Below are positions 1 to 8,256 of a stretch of 64,000 bases of DNA, in pieces. Position 1 is the first letter of the stretch. Each line of letters opens with the position of its first letter. Made by a program: the position numbers and the translations under genes. Below the pieces are notes generated by a model. It did no database searches. It was not told where the DNA came from and was given only the letters and a program-made list of their open reading frames with translations. Source of the DNA: Pseudoflavonifractor phocaeensis (GTDB lineage: Bacteria > Bacillota > Clostridia > Oscillospirales > Oscillospiraceae); assembly GCF_016901735.1 (NCBI RefSeq), contig NZ_JACLZC010000001.1, forward strand, positions 93,432-157,431, in the 5' to 3' direction.

Positions 1-1380
1 GCCGGTGGAGTTGGCGGCGGCCAGCCAGAACTGGGACGCGCCGATCTGCTCGGCGGCGGTGGTCTGAAGGGTGCCCAGCAGAACCTCGGTGGAGGTGCCG
101 CTGCCGGTGATGAAGGCGCCCAGGGCCGCGATGATGGGGGCCACGAAGGGATAGAAGGACCCGGTAATGGTGACGAACAGAGAGGCCATGTCATCGATCA
201 TGCCGCAGTAGGTCATGATCTTGGCCACCGCCAGCACCGACATGATGGTGATGATGGTCTTGGACATCTGCTTCACCGTGGCCACCAGGGTCTCCCACAT
301 GACCTTGCCGCTGGCTTTCTGGACGATACCGCCGATGATGGCGGCCACAAAGATCCAGATGCCCGGGGTGTTGATCCAGCTGAAGGAGGCGTTGCCCGCG
401 TTGGCCGAGGTGCTGATCTTAAAGGAGCTGGCAAAGGTGGCCAGGAAGTTGTTCACCGGCGGCACCAGCTTGGAGGTGGCCAGCAGCAGAACAAAGATCA
501 GAATGAAGGGCAGCCAGGAGATGAAGGCCTTGTTGCCGTCGATTTTGATCGCCTTGGAGGGGTCGGCGCCCATGTTGTACTCCGCCGGGACCTCCCCCTT
601 GCGGGCACGGGCCATGAGAATGGTAAAGCCCAGGCTGAACACGCAGCCCACGATGACCGCCAGCTCGGGGCCGGTGAACTTGGCCACCACCAGCTGGGGC
701 ACCACGAAGGACACGCCGGACACCAGGGTGATGCCCACCATGCCCTTGAGGGCCTTGAGACCGCCGCCGCCCACAATGACCATCAGGAAGGGCACCAGGA
801 TCATAAAGGGCACCATCTGCACCACCGTCACGAAGGCCAGCGTCACCGGGTCCAGTCCGGTCACGTTGGACAGGGTCACCGTGGGGATACCCACAGAGCC
901 GAAGGCCGTGGGGAAGGCGTTGGCCAGCATACACACCAGGCAGGCCGCGATGGGGTCCATGCCCATGCCGGCCAGCATGCTGGCGGGAATGGCGATGGCG
1001 GTACCGAAGCCGGCCATGCCCTCCATGAAGCCGCCGAAGCACCAGCCGATGAGAAGCACCAGCACCCGCTTGTCCGCCGAGACGCCGGTGAGCATCTGCT
1101 TGATGACATCCATGGCCCCCGTTTTCAGGGACAGGTTGTATGTAAAGATGGCGGCGATGATGACCAGGATGATGGGCCACAGCGCCGAGGCAAAGCCCTC
1201 CAGCGCCGAGGTGGCGCAGTCAAGAACCGGCATCTTCCAGATAAAGAGAGACTCCACAATGGCAATGCCCAGCGCCCCCAGACAGGCGATGTGGCCGGGC
1301 AGCTTCAATCCCGTCAGCGCCACGATCAGCCAGATGATGGGCAGCAGCGCCAGGACGCCCATGAGTATGATGGTTCCCAT
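1..1380 (-). CDS. lctP: L-lactate permease (LctP/LldP family), C-terminus cut by window edge
   Basis: Integral membrane lactate importer of the lactate permease family. Reading leftward from an ATG at 1380, 460 codons are visible without a stop; the family is usually about 520-560 residues, so the end lies outside the window. The product is a chain of hydrophobic segments. Family-typical stretches include GFGTAIAIPASMLAGMGM near residue 123 and a late GAFITGSGTSTEVLLGTLQ. A good ribosome binding site (GAGGAG) precedes the ATG. It is divergent from a LarA-type racemase and a GlcD-type dehydrogenase, which supports lactate as substrate rather than another 2-hydroxy acid. Glycolate transport cannot be excluded, since GlcA belongs to the same family. 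Confidence 0.9.
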   Translation of the reverse strand, partial: MGTIILMGVLALLPIIWLIVALTGLKLPGHIACLGALGIAIVESLFIWKMPVLDCATSALEGFASALWPIILVIIAAIFTYNLSLKTGAMDVIKQMLTGVSADKRVLVLLIGWCFGGFMEGMAGFGTAIAIPASMLAGMGMDPIAACLVCMLANAFPTAFGSVGIPTVTLSNVTGLDPVTLAFVTVVQMVPFMILVPFLMVIVGGGGLKALKGMVGITLVSGVSFVVPQLVVAKFTGPELAVIVGCVFSLGFTILMARARKGEVPAEYNMGADPSKAIKIDGNKAFISWLPFILIFVLLLATSKLVPPVNNFLATFASSFKISTSANAGNASFSWINTPGIWIFVAAIIGGIVQKASGKVMWETLVATVKQMSKTIITIMSVLAVAKIMTYCGMIDDMASLFVTITGSFYPFVAPIIAALGAFITGSGTSTEVLLGTLQTTAAEQIGASQFWLAAANSTG

Positions 1381-1581
1381 AAACGTATCAGCTCCTCATT
1401 TTTATTTTGCGTCTCGATGCTCAATGCGCGTGCCTGCGTTCCCCTTCTCCGCTTGTCGCCCCCCTTTGCTGTTGTACCGGTCGGTTTGCTTTTGTGTCTT
1501 TTATACAAGGACTTTTTTGCGGATTCTATCCGCCTTTTTCAGATCGTGTCCGAAATACCTAGAGTTTTACAGCCTTCCGGC

Positions 1582-1610
1582 ACTTTAATTTTTGCTTAAT
1601 CACTTCACAA
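1582..1610 (-). promoter_or_regulatory. Putative sigma-A promoter for lctP
   Basis: On the minus strand, TTGTGA (1605-1610) and TAAAGT (1582-1587) are spaced by 17 bases. The leader to the lctP ATG would be about 195 bases. The -10 box is weak, so this is tentative. Confidence 0.35.
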
Positions 1611-1898
1611 CCCACTTAATTTTTACCTTAGCGTTATTTTAGCGCTTTCTTCTCAGAATGTCCAGTCTATTTTTTTCGCTACTCATGGTGTTACCTTCGC
1701 TTTATCTCATTTATTTCTACTCTTCAGTTTACCTAATTTTCCGTCAAAACGACGAAAATTTATTTGAACTTGTCAGTATTTTTCCAGGTTTTTTGTGGTT
1801 TTTGTCTGTTTTTTATCCTTAAAACGCCAGTTTTTATCCAAAATATCCAGTTGCCCACTGCGTACAAAGCGTATCCCGCCGCATCCCGTCCTCCCCCC

Positions 1899-1967
1899 TT
1901 GCATATCTGTCCGGTTGTGGTAAACTAAGGGCAGTGAAGGGACCGGTCCGGTGCTGCGGCCGGTCCC
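1899..1967 (+). promoter_or_regulatory. Putative larA promoter and leader hairpin
   Basis: TTGCAT (1899-1904) and TAAACT (1921-1926) are spaced by 16 bases. A few bases downstream lies an inverted repeat, GGGACCGG (1939-1946) with CCGGTCCC (1960-1967) and a 13-base loop. Its place just after the predicted transcription start suggests an operator or leader hairpin. There is no T-run, so it is not a typical terminator. Confidence 0.4.
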
Positions 1968-2021
1968 ATTTGGGTACAGAATCAGACGGAACGATTTTTT
2001 GAAAGACGGAGGGATCATCCT

Positions 2022-3290
2022 ATGCGCATTCCCTATGGTACCACCGGATTGGAGCTCAAGCGGGACGTCTCCGGCGCCGAGGTGCTGGAGTCCGCCATCG
2101 GCACTCTGAAGGCCCAGGCCAGCGAGGACGACCTGGTCCGGCAGGCCATGGCCAACCCCATCGGCTCCCCCACCCTGCGTCAGCTGGCCCAGGGGAAAAA
2201 GACCGCCACCATCATTATCAGCGACCATACCCGCCCCGTGCCCAGCAAGCACATCCTCCCCTTTATGCTGGAGGAACTGCGGCAGGGCAACCCCGACATC
2301 GACATCACCCTCCTCATCGCCACCGGCTTCCACCGCCCCACCACCCACGAAGAGCTGGTCAATAAGGTGGGCGAGAAGATCGCCAACGAAGAGAAGTTCG
2401 TCTGCCACGACAGCCGCGACGCCGAGAGCAACGTGGAAATCGGCGTGCTCCCCTCCGGCGCCAAGCTGGTCATCGACAAGGTGGCCGCTCAGACCGACCT
2501 GCTGGTGGCCGAGGGCTTCATCGAGCCCCACTTCTTCGCCGGCTTCTCCGGCGGCCGTAAGAGCATCCTCCCCGGCGTGTGCGACCAGGTCACCGTCCTG
2601 GGCAATCACTGCGCCAAGTTCATCGACTCCCCCTATGCCCGCACCGGTATCCTGGAGGGCAACCCCCTCCACAACGACATGGTAGCCGCCGCCAAGCTGG
2701 CCAAGCTCCAGTACATCGTCAACGTGGTCATCGACGAGGACAAGCACGTGGCCGCCGCCTTCGCCGGCGACCCCTTCCAGGCCCATGAACAGGGCTGCGC
2801 CTTCCTCAAGGGCTACTGCCGCGTCAAGCCCGAGAAGAAGGGCGACATCGTCCTCACCTCCAACGGCGGCGCGCCCCTGGACCAGAATGTGTATCAGTCC
2901 GTCAAGGGCCTCACCGCCGCCGAAGCGGCCGCCGCCCCCGGCGCCGTGCTCATCATCTCCGCCCGCTGCAACGACGGCACCGGCGGCGAGAGCTTCTACC
3001 GCGCCCTGCGGGACTGCTCCTCCCTGGACGAGCTGATGGACCGCATCCTGGCCACCCCCATGGATAAGACCGACCCCGACCAGTGGGAGTATCAGATCCT
3101 CTGCCGTATGATGCGCAAGCATCGCATCATCTTCGTCTCCGACCCGGCCATGCAGCAGACCCTGGAGGAGATGAAGCTGGAATACGCCCCCGACCTGGAT
3201 ACCGCGCTGGACCGCGCCTTTGCCGACAAGGGCCCCGACGCCCATCTGGTCCTCATCCCCAACGGCATCTCGGTCATCGTGGAGCCCTGA
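2022..3290 (+). CDS. larA: LarA-type nickel-pincer lactate racemase family protein
   Basis: 422-residue protein of the LarA family, which interconverts D- and L-lactate (or a related 2-hydroxy acid) using a nickel-pincer nucleotide cofactor attached to a lysine. Expected family residues are present: the DHTR motif at 68-71, His104 (GFHRPTT), His170 (EPHFFAGF) and Lys180 (GGRKS), matching the arginine, two catalytic histidines and cofactor lysine of characterised LarA. The ATG follows GGAGGG. It lies 56 bases before a GlcD-type dehydrogenase and is divergent from lactate permease, so lactate is the likely substrate. The cofactor-maturation genes larB, larC and larE are not in the window. Several LarA homologues act on other acids, so the exact substrate is inferred from context. 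Confidence 0.85.
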   Translation: MRIPYGTTGLELKRDVSGAEVLESAIGTLKAQASEDDLVRQAMANPIGSPTLRQLAQGKKTATIIISDHTRPVPSKHILPFMLEELRQGNPDIDITLLIATGFHRPTTHEELVNKVGEKIANEEKFVCHDSRDAESNVEIGVLPSGAKLVIDKVAAQTDLLVAEGFIEPHFFAGFSGGRKSILPGVCDQVTVLGNHCAKFIDSPYARTGILEGNPLHNDMVAAAKLAKLQYIVNVVIDEDKHVAAAFAGDPFQAHEQGCAFLKGYCRVKPEKKGDIVLTSNGGAPLDQNVYQSVKGLTAAEAAAAPGAVLIISARCNDGTGGESFYRALRDCSSLDELMDRILATPMDKTDPDQWEYQILCRMMRKHRIIFVSDPAMQQTLEEMKLEYAPDLDTALDRAFADKGPDAHLVLIPNGISVIVEP

Positions 3291-3346
3291 TTTTTGTTCA
3301 CATACGCCTTTTGCAAAAAGGCGCTTAGGATTAGGAGGTAATTATT

Positions 3347-4768
3347 ATGGCTCAGTACAATTCCGTTACGCCTGAGATCATCGAGCAGCTCAAAGCCGCC
3401 GTCTCCTGCCAGGTCTACACCGGTGAGGACGTCAACGCCGACTACGCCCGGGACGAAATGCCCATTTACGGCACTCGTATGCCCGAGGTGGCCATCGACG
3501 TGACCTCCACCGAGGATGTGGCCGCCATCATGAAGATCTGCAACGAGAACCACATCCCCGTCACCTGCCGCGGCGCGGGCACCGGCCTGGCCGGCGCTTG
3601 TACCCCCATCGCCGGCGGCGTGGTCATCTGCACCACCAAGATGAAGAAGATCCTGGGCTATGACACCGATAACTTCGTGGTCCACGTTCAGCCCGGCGTG
3701 CTCCTCAACGACCTGGCCGAGGACGCCTTGAAGCAGGGCCTCCTGTATCCCCCCGATCCCGGCGAGAAGTTCGCCACCCTGGGCGGCAACGTGGCCACCA
3801 ACGCCGGCGGCATGCGCGCCGTCAAGTACGGCGCTACCCGCGATTACGTCTCCGCCATGACGGTGGTCCTCCCCTCCGGCGAGATCGTGAAGTTCGGCTC
3901 CAACGTCTCCAAGACCTCCTCCGGCTACTCCCTCCTCAACCTGATGATCGGCTCCGAGGGCACCCTGGGCATCATCACCGAGCTGACCCTGAAGCTCATC
4001 CCCGCCCCCAAGCAGACCGTCAGCCTCATCGTCCCCTTCGAGGACCTGCAGACCGCCATCGCCACCGTGCCTCTCTTTAAGAAGAACCACATGAATCCCC
4101 AGGCCCTGGAGTTCTTTGAGCGCGAGATCCTCATCTCCTCCGAGGAGTACCTGGGCAAGGCGGTGTTCCCCCGCAATGTGGGCGGCACCGACGTGGGCGC
4201 TTACCTGCTGGTGACCTTCGACGGCAACACCCAGGACGAGATCGACGCCATGGTGGAGCAGGGCGCCGAACTGGTGCTGGAGGCCGGCGCCATGGACGTG
4301 CTGGTGGCCGACTCTCCCACCAAGATGAAGGACGCCTGGGCGGCCCGTTCCTCCTTCCTGGAAGGCATCGAGGAGCAGACCAAGCTGCTGGACGAGTGCG
4401 ACGTGGTGGTCCCCGTCAGCCGCATCGCCGACTTTGTGGGCTACTTCAAGAGCATCGAGGGCAACTATGACTTCGCCGTCAAGAGCTTCGGCCACGCCGG
4501 CGACGGCAACCTGCACATTTACACCTGCGCCAACGACATGGATCTGGATGAGTTCAAGAAGCAGGTGGACGACTTCATGAACCACATCTACGACAAGGCC
4601 ACCGAGATGGGCGGTCTGGTCTCCGGCGAGCACGGCATCGGCATGGGCAAGATCGACTATCTGGCCCGCTCCGTGGGCGCCACCAACATGAAGCTCATGG
4701 AAGAGATCAAGAAGGTCTTTGACCCCAACCTGATCCTCAACCCCGGCAAGGTGTGCTACAAGCTGTAA
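3347..4768 (+). CDS. FAD-linked D-lactate/glycolate dehydrogenase (GlcD family)
   Basis: 473-residue flavoprotein of the GlcD/D-lactate dehydrogenase family, predicted to oxidise D-lactate (or another 2-hydroxy acid) to the 2-oxo acid. The N-terminal FAD-binding half shows CRGAGTGLAGACTPIAGG around residues 71-88 and a GGNVATNAGG stretch near 146-155. The C-terminal FAD-oxidase half carries FGHAGDGNLHI and SGEHGIGMGK. It starts at an ATG behind TAGGAGG and ends in a strong terminator, so it closes a larA-glcD unit. In anaerobes such enzymes often pass electrons to an electron-transfer flavoprotein; no etf genes are visible here. Glycolate is an alternative substrate. Confidence 0.88.
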   Translation: MAQYNSVTPEIIEQLKAAVSCQVYTGEDVNADYARDEMPIYGTRMPEVAIDVTSTEDVAAIMKICNENHIPVTCRGAGTGLAGACTPIAGGVVICTTKMKKILGYDTDNFVVHVQPGVLLNDLAEDALKQGLLYPPDPGEKFATLGGNVATNAGGMRAVKYGATRDYVSAMTVVLPSGEIVKFGSNVSKTSSGYSLLNLMIGSEGTLGIITELTLKLIPAPKQTVSLIVPFEDLQTAIATVPLFKKNHMNPQALEFFEREILISSEEYLGKAVFPRNVGGTDVGAYLLVTFDGNTQDEIDAMVEQGAELVLEAGAMDVLVADSPTKMKDAWAARSSFLEGIEEQTKLLDECDVVVPVSRIADFVGYFKSIEGNYDFAVKSFGHAGDGNLHIYTCANDMDLDEFKKQVDDFMNHIYDKATEMGGLVSGEHGIGMGKIDYLARSVGATNMKLMEEIKKVFDPNLILNPGKVCYKL

Positions 4769-4792
4769 GTTTTCATCCCTTCTCTCTCAGCT

Positions 4793-4828
4793 GCGGGGAC
4801 CGTATCTCTGATACGGTCCCCGCGTTTC
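4793..4828 (+). terminator. Rho-independent terminator after the GlcD-type gene
   Basis: A perfect 14-bp stem (4793-4806 with 4810-4823) around a 3-base loop, followed by GTTT. It ends the lactate unit. Confidence 0.85.
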
Positions 4829-4993
4829 TGTGCCGGGACGACAGGCGTCTCATACAGGGCGCAAGATCTCATCCGAAAGCCGGCGGGCGACCACAAGGGT
4901 CGCCCCTACGGAGTGTCATGGACGACAGGCGTATCATCATAAGGATCGTTCTGTCCTTTTACCTAAATCTCTGTTTGTTTTCCACGGAAAATT
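4829..4993. other. Intergenic spacer with a small dispersed palindrome
   Basis: No gene is supported. Positions 4881-4911 carry one copy of a GC-rich palindrome (GGGCGACC, then GGTCGCCC, then CTACG) that recurs at 8228-8256 and, reversed, at 32194-32221. The remainder leads into the riboswitch promoter. Confidence 0.5.
4881..4911 (+). repeat. Dispersed palindromic repeat, copy 1 (REP-like)
   Basis: GGGCGACCACAAGGGTCGCC followed by CCTACG, a small hairpin. Near-identical units occur at 8228-8256 (a diverged copy with compensating changes in both arms) and 32194-32221 (opposite strand). All three lie in intergenic DNA next to terminators. Confidence 0.6.
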
Positions 4994-5021
4994 TTGCTGG
5001 ACATTTTCCGCCGGATATACT
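4994..5021 (+). promoter_or_regulatory. Sigma-A promoter of the riboswitch-ATPase transcript
   Basis: TTGCTG (4994-4999) and TATACT (5016-5021) with a 16-base spacer, in an AT-rich patch. Transcription would begin about 10 bases before the riboswitch P1 strand. Confidence 0.7.
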
Positions 5022-5035
5022 AGAATAAAAACAAC

Positions 5036-5169
5036 CCCATGAGGGAGTAGTGAGCGTACGGCTTCCCCCGTACGGGTCAGTACCAACATCCGTCGGTCCC
5101 CCGACTGGTCTGACTGAAACCACAAGACTCATGCGCCTGGCGATTACGCCTGTGCGCATGAGTCTTTTT
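5036..5169 (+). ncRNA. yybP-ykoY (manganese) riboswitch with overlapping terminator
   Basis: The leader carries the conserved GGGAGTAG loop (5043-5050) and an ACATCC loop element, with helices GTCAG/CTGAC, ACCA/TGGT and GTCGG/CCGAC, as expected of the yybP-ykoY three-way junction. P1 can form from CATGAG (5038-5043) and CTCATG (5128-5133). The 3' strand of P1 is also the 5' arm of a strong terminator (5126-5136 with 5154-5164, then TTTTT at 5165-5169), so aptamer and terminator exclude each other. Metal binding should stabilise P1 and let transcription continue, an ON switch, as is known for this Mn2+-sensing class. The downstream gene is a P-type ATPase, a common partner of this riboswitch. 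Confidence 0.88.
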
Positions 5170-5206
5170 GCATATAATAACCCTATCTCTCTCGATATCG
5201 GAAAGG

Positions 5207-7849
5207 ATGAAGTGCGTTTTGTACTACAATGAAAGCCCGGAAAAAGTGCTTCAGGACCTGCACGCTTCCGCTGATGGCCTAACCGCCGGGGAGGCCGCCA
5301 AGCGCATGGAGCGGTATGGCCCCAACCAACTGGCCGAAGGAAAGAAGGCATCCCTCTTCCAGCGCTTTTTGGAGCAGCTCAAAGACCCCATGATTATCAT
5401 TCTGCTGGCCGCCGCCCTCATCTCGGGCATCACCAGCGTCTACTCCGGCGAGAGCTTCGCCGACGTCATCATCATCCTGGCGGTGGTGCTCATCAATGCG
5501 GTGCTGGGCGTCTACCAGGAGAGCAAGGCCGAAAAGGCCATCGAAGCCCTCCAGCAGATGACCGCCTCCACCTGTAAGGTCCTGCGGGACGGCAAACAGC
5601 TCTCCCTCAAAAACACCGACCTGGTCCCCGGCGACATCGTCCTTCTGGAGGCCGGCGACGCCGTCCCCGCCGACGGTCGCATCCTGGAAAGCGCCTCCCT
5701 CAAGATCGAGGAGTCCGCCCTCACCGGCGAGAGCGTCCCCGTCAACAAGGCCATCGACGTCCTCCAACTGGGGGCCGACCAGAAGTCCATCCCCCTGGGC
5801 GACCGGAAGAACATGGCCTATATGGGCTCCGCCGTGGTCTACGGCCGGGGCGCCATGGTGGTCACCGCCACCGGCATGGAGACCGAGATGGGCAAGATCG
5901 CCACCGCCCTGGCCGACACCCAGGACGGTCAGACCCCCCTCCAGAAAAAGCTGGAGCAGCTGGGCAAGACTTTGAGCGTCCTGGTGCTGGGCATCTGCGT
6001 CTTTATGTTCATCTTTAGCCTCCTCCGCGCCGGCGACTTCCACCTGGAAGTGATTCTGGACACCTTTATGGTGGCCGTCTCCCTGGCTGTGGCCGCCATT
6101 CCGGAGGGCCTGGCCGCCGTGGTCACCGTGGTCCTCTCCATCGGCGTGACCAATATGTCCAAGCGCAACGCCGTCATCCGCCGTCTCACCGCCGTGGAGA
6201 CCCTGGGCTGCGCCCAGATCATCTGCTCCGATAAAACCGGTACCCTGACCCAGAACAAGATGACGGTGGTGGAACACACCGGCGTGGGTACGGAAGCCGC
6301 CAAGGGTATGGCCCTTTGCTCCGACGCCAAGTGGCAGGACGGCGCCGCCGTGGGCGAGCCCACCGAGTGCGCCCTGGTGGCCTGGGCCGCCTCCCTGGAT
6401 ATGCCCAAGGACCGGCTGGAACAGGAGCTGCCCCGGGTGGCCGAGGTCCCCTTCGACAGCGGACGCAAAATGATGAGCACCCTCCACAAGACGGGCAGCT
6501 CCTTTATCCAGTACACCAAGGGCGCCCCCGACGTGGTGCTGGACCGCTGCACCTATTATATAAAGGAGGGCCAGGTCCTCCCCATGGACGAGAAGGCCCG
6601 TACCGAGATCATGGCCCAGAACAAGGCCATGGCTGACAAGGCCCTCCGGGTGCTGGCCGTGGCCCAGCGGCTGTGGGACGCTCCTCCCGCCGACGCCGAG
6701 AGCGACACCTGGGAGCGGCAGCTCACCTTCCTGGGTCTGGCCGGCATGATCGACCCGGTCCGCCCCGAGGTGGTGGACGCCGTGGCCCAGTGCCGTGACG
6801 CCGGCATCCAGCCTGTCATGATCACCGGCGACCACCGGGACACCGCCGTGGCCATCGCCCGCACCCTGGGCATCCTGGACGACGAGTCCCAGGCCATCAC
6901 CGGCGCCCAGCTGGACGACCTGAGCGACGACGAGCTGGCCAAAAACATCGACCACTTCCACGTCTACGCCCGGGTACAGCCCGAACACAAGGTGCGCATC
7001 GTCAAGGCCTGGAAGGCCCGGGGCTGCATCACCGCCATGACCGGCGACGGCGTCAACGACGCCCCCTCCATCAAGGCCGCCGACATCGGCGTGGGCATGG
7101 GCATCACCGGTACCGACGTCACCAAAAATGCCGCCGATATGGTGCTGGCCGACGATAACTTTGCCACCATCGTCACCGCCGTGGGCGAAGGCCGCCGCAT
7201 TTATGACAACATCCGCAAGTCCATCCAGTTCCTCCTGGCCTCCAACATGAGCGAGGTCATCGGCGTGTTTGTCTCCACTCTGCTGGGCTTCACCCTGCTG
7301 GAGCCGGTGCATCTGCTGTGGATTAACCTCATCACCGACACCTTCCCAGCCCTGGCCCTGGGCACCGAAAAGGCCGAGCCCAACGTGATGCACCGTCCCC
7401 CCCGCAGCACCTCCGACGGCATTTTCGCCGGCGGTATGGGTGTGGACATTGCCTATCAGGGTATTCTGGTGGCTGTCATCACTCTGGCTTCCTACTTCGT
7501 AGGCCACTATATGGAGAGCGGCGTGTGGGAGATCGCCCAGAGCGCCGACGGTATGACCATGGCCTTCCTCACTATGAGTATGTGTGAGATCTTCCACTCC
7601 ATCAACATGCGCAGCCAGCGGGGCAGCATCTTCTCCCTCCCCACTCAGAACAAGCTCCTGTGGCTGTCCATGCTGGGCAGTCTGGTGCTGTCCACCGCCG
7701 TGCTCTATGTCCCCGGCCTGTCCACCGCCTTCGGCTTTGAGCACATCAGCCTGGCCGAGTACGGCGTGGCCCTCCTGATGGCCGTGTGCGTCATCCCCCT
7801 GGTGGAGATCGTCAAGTTCGTCCAGCGCGCCATGGCCAAGCACAAGTAA
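5207..7849 (+). CDS. Ca2+/Mn2+-transporting P-type ATPase (P2A, SERCA/PMCA-like)
   Basis: 880-residue cation pump in the plasma membrane, probably exporting Ca2+ and/or Mn2+. It has the N-terminal cation-ATPase domain, the actuator TGES loop (173-176), the M4 motif PEGL, the phosphorylation motif DKTGTLT with Asp342, the hinge motif TGDGVND, and M5/M6 cation-site residues (SNMSEV and NLITDTFPALALG) like those of SERCA. The ATG at 5207 is chosen because an upstream TTG at 5168 lies inside the riboswitch terminator; GGAAAGG sits very close to this ATG, so the start is not certain. Control by an Mn2+ riboswitch argues for manganese efflux; the site residues alone would fit calcium. Confidence 0.9.
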   Translation: MKCVLYYNESPEKVLQDLHASADGLTAGEAAKRMERYGPNQLAEGKKASLFQRFLEQLKDPMIIILLAAALISGITSVYSGESFADVIIILAVVLINAVLGVYQESKAEKAIEALQQMTASTCKVLRDGKQLSLKNTDLVPGDIVLLEAGDAVPADGRILESASLKIEESALTGESVPVNKAIDVLQLGADQKSIPLGDRKNMAYMGSAVVYGRGAMVVTATGMETEMGKIATALADTQDGQTPLQKKLEQLGKTLSVLVLGICVFMFIFSLLRAGDFHLEVILDTFMVAVSLAVAAIPEGLAAVVTVVLSIGVTNMSKRNAVIRRLTAVETLGCAQIICSDKTGTLTQNKMTVVEHTGVGTEAAKGMALCSDAKWQDGAAVGEPTECALVAWAASLDMPKDRLEQELPRVAEVPFDSGRKMMSTLHKTGSSFIQYTKGAPDVVLDRCTYYIKEGQVLPMDEKARTEIMAQNKAMADKALRVLAVAQRLWDAPPADAESDTWERQLTFLGLAGMIDPVRPEVVDAVAQCRDAGIQPVMITGDHRDTAVAIARTLGILDDESQAITGAQLDDLSDDELAKNIDHFHVYARVQPEHKVRIVKAWKARGCITAMTGDGVNDAPSIKAADIGVGMGITGTDVTKNAADMVLADDNFATIVTAVGEGRRIYDNIRKSIQFLLASNMSEVIGVFVSTLLGFTLLEPVHLLWINLITDTFPALALGTEKAEPNVMHRPPRSTSDGIFAGGMGVDIAYQGILVAVITLASYFVGHYMESGVWEIAQSADGMTMAFLTMSMCEIFHSINMRSQRGSIFSLPTQNKLLWLSMLGSLVLSTAVLYVPGLSTAFGFEHISLAEYGVALLMAVCVIPLVEIVKFVQRAMAKHK

Positions 7850-7871
7850 ATCCCTTTCTTCGCGGCAAAGA

Positions 7872-7911
7872 CGCGGGGTCAGGTTTTGGATACCTGATCC
7901 CGCGCTTTTTT
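7872..7911 (+). terminator. Terminator after the P-type ATPase (first of two similar copies)
   Basis: A 13-bp stem (7872-7884 with 7892-7904) followed by CTTTTTT. A nearly identical hairpin lies at 8176-8215. Confidence 0.88.
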
Positions 7912-7967
7912 GTCAGAAAACATGGCCTTAAGAGGATAATATAAGAGTCTCCTTGCGCTGGCAAATA

Positions 7968-8075
7968 TTAAATTGAATATTTTGGGAAAATATAGTAAAA
8001 TAATACAAATACAATAAGGGGATATAAAATGAAGCAGAAAAAAATACGTTTTATCCTTCTAATCCTGTCGTCCAT
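7968..8075 (-). CDS. Possible small hydrophobic peptide (35 aa)
   Basis: From an ATG at 8075 the minus strand reads a peptide with a basic N-terminus (RIRRIKR) followed by an unbroken hydrophobic stretch rich in Phe, Ile, Leu and Tyr, long enough to span the membrane. The upstream AGAGAG is only a weak ribosome binding site. An in-frame ATG at 8159 would give 63 residues. Such peptides can be type I toxin-like, but AT-rich noncoding DNA yields them by chance. It overlaps a plus-strand micro-ORF. Confidence 0.2.
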   Translation of the reverse strand: MDDRIRRIKRIFFCFILYPLIVFVLFYYIFPKYSI

Positions 8076-8103
8076 CTTAAACTCTCTCAAAACACACGAC
8101 TGA
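8029..8103 (+). CDS. Possible 24-residue leader or membrane peptide
   Basis: ATG at 8029 behind AAGGGG with an 8-base spacing gives a short peptide: basic N-terminus (MKQKKIR), then FILLILSSIL, then a polar tail. The ribosome binding site is good but the frame is tiny and antisense to the minus-strand candidate. It may be a truncated signal-peptide remnant. Confidence 0.2.
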   Translation: MKQKKIRFILLILSSILNSLKTHD

Positions 8104-8175
8104 CCATTTCTAAGATTATCATATTGCATCCCATAATAGAGGACTCTTCTTTCGACCAAGCTAAACTCTCTAAAA

Positions 8176-8215
8176 CGCGGGGTCAGGTTTTTAGATGCCT
8201 GATCCCGCGTTTTTT
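8176..8215. terminator. Second copy of the ATPase-type terminator
   Basis: Stem CGCGGGGTCAGG (8176-8187) with CCTGATCCCGCG (8198-8209) and a TTTTTT tail. On the minus strand it is followed by TTTTAGAG, so it can also end the HD-ADP-ribosylglycohydrolase transcript. It is nearly identical to 7872-7911. Confidence 0.8.
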
Positions 8216-8227
8216 CGGTTTTTGGAA

Positions 8228-8256
8228 GGGCGGACGGCCACGAGGGCCGCCCCTAC
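8228..8256 (+). repeat. Dispersed palindromic repeat, copy 2
   Basis: A diverged copy of the palindrome at 4881-4911 (GGGCGGACGGCC, then GGGCCGCCC, then CTAC). It overlaps the stop codon of the HD gene. Both arms have changed together, so the hairpin is kept. Confidence 0.5.

Larger units (their letters stand above)
1381..2021. other. AT-rich divergent intergenic region, lctP / larA
   Basis: About 640 bases with no convincing gene. It is much richer in A and T than its neighbours. It should hold the control region for the divergent lactate genes. One promoter-like pair is seen for each side (listed separately), plus a hairpin just upstream of larA. Short direct repeats around 1631-1652 (two copies of TTAGCG) could be part of an operator; no known lactate-regulator consensus was recognised. 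Confidence 0.5.
7912..8175. other. AT-rich insert between duplicated terminators
   Basis: About 260 bases, far lower in GC than anything around it and bounded by two near-identical terminator hairpins. The sequence AAACTCTCT plus AAAAC occurs twice (8079-8092 and 8163-8175). Two tiny overlapping antisense reading frames are listed separately. Base composition suggests acquired DNA or an intergenic remnant. Confidence 0.5.

Noticed and set aside
215..1588. 457-codon plus-strand frame over the lactate permease
   Set aside because: Its Met/Thr/Ser-rich product has no domain character and lies antisense to a clear LldP permease.
5279..7843. 854-codon open frame antisense to the P-type ATPase
   Set aside because: It mirrors an undoubted P-type ATPase with all motifs, and its product is low-complexity Gly/His/Asp-rich, as expected from GC-rich antisense frames.
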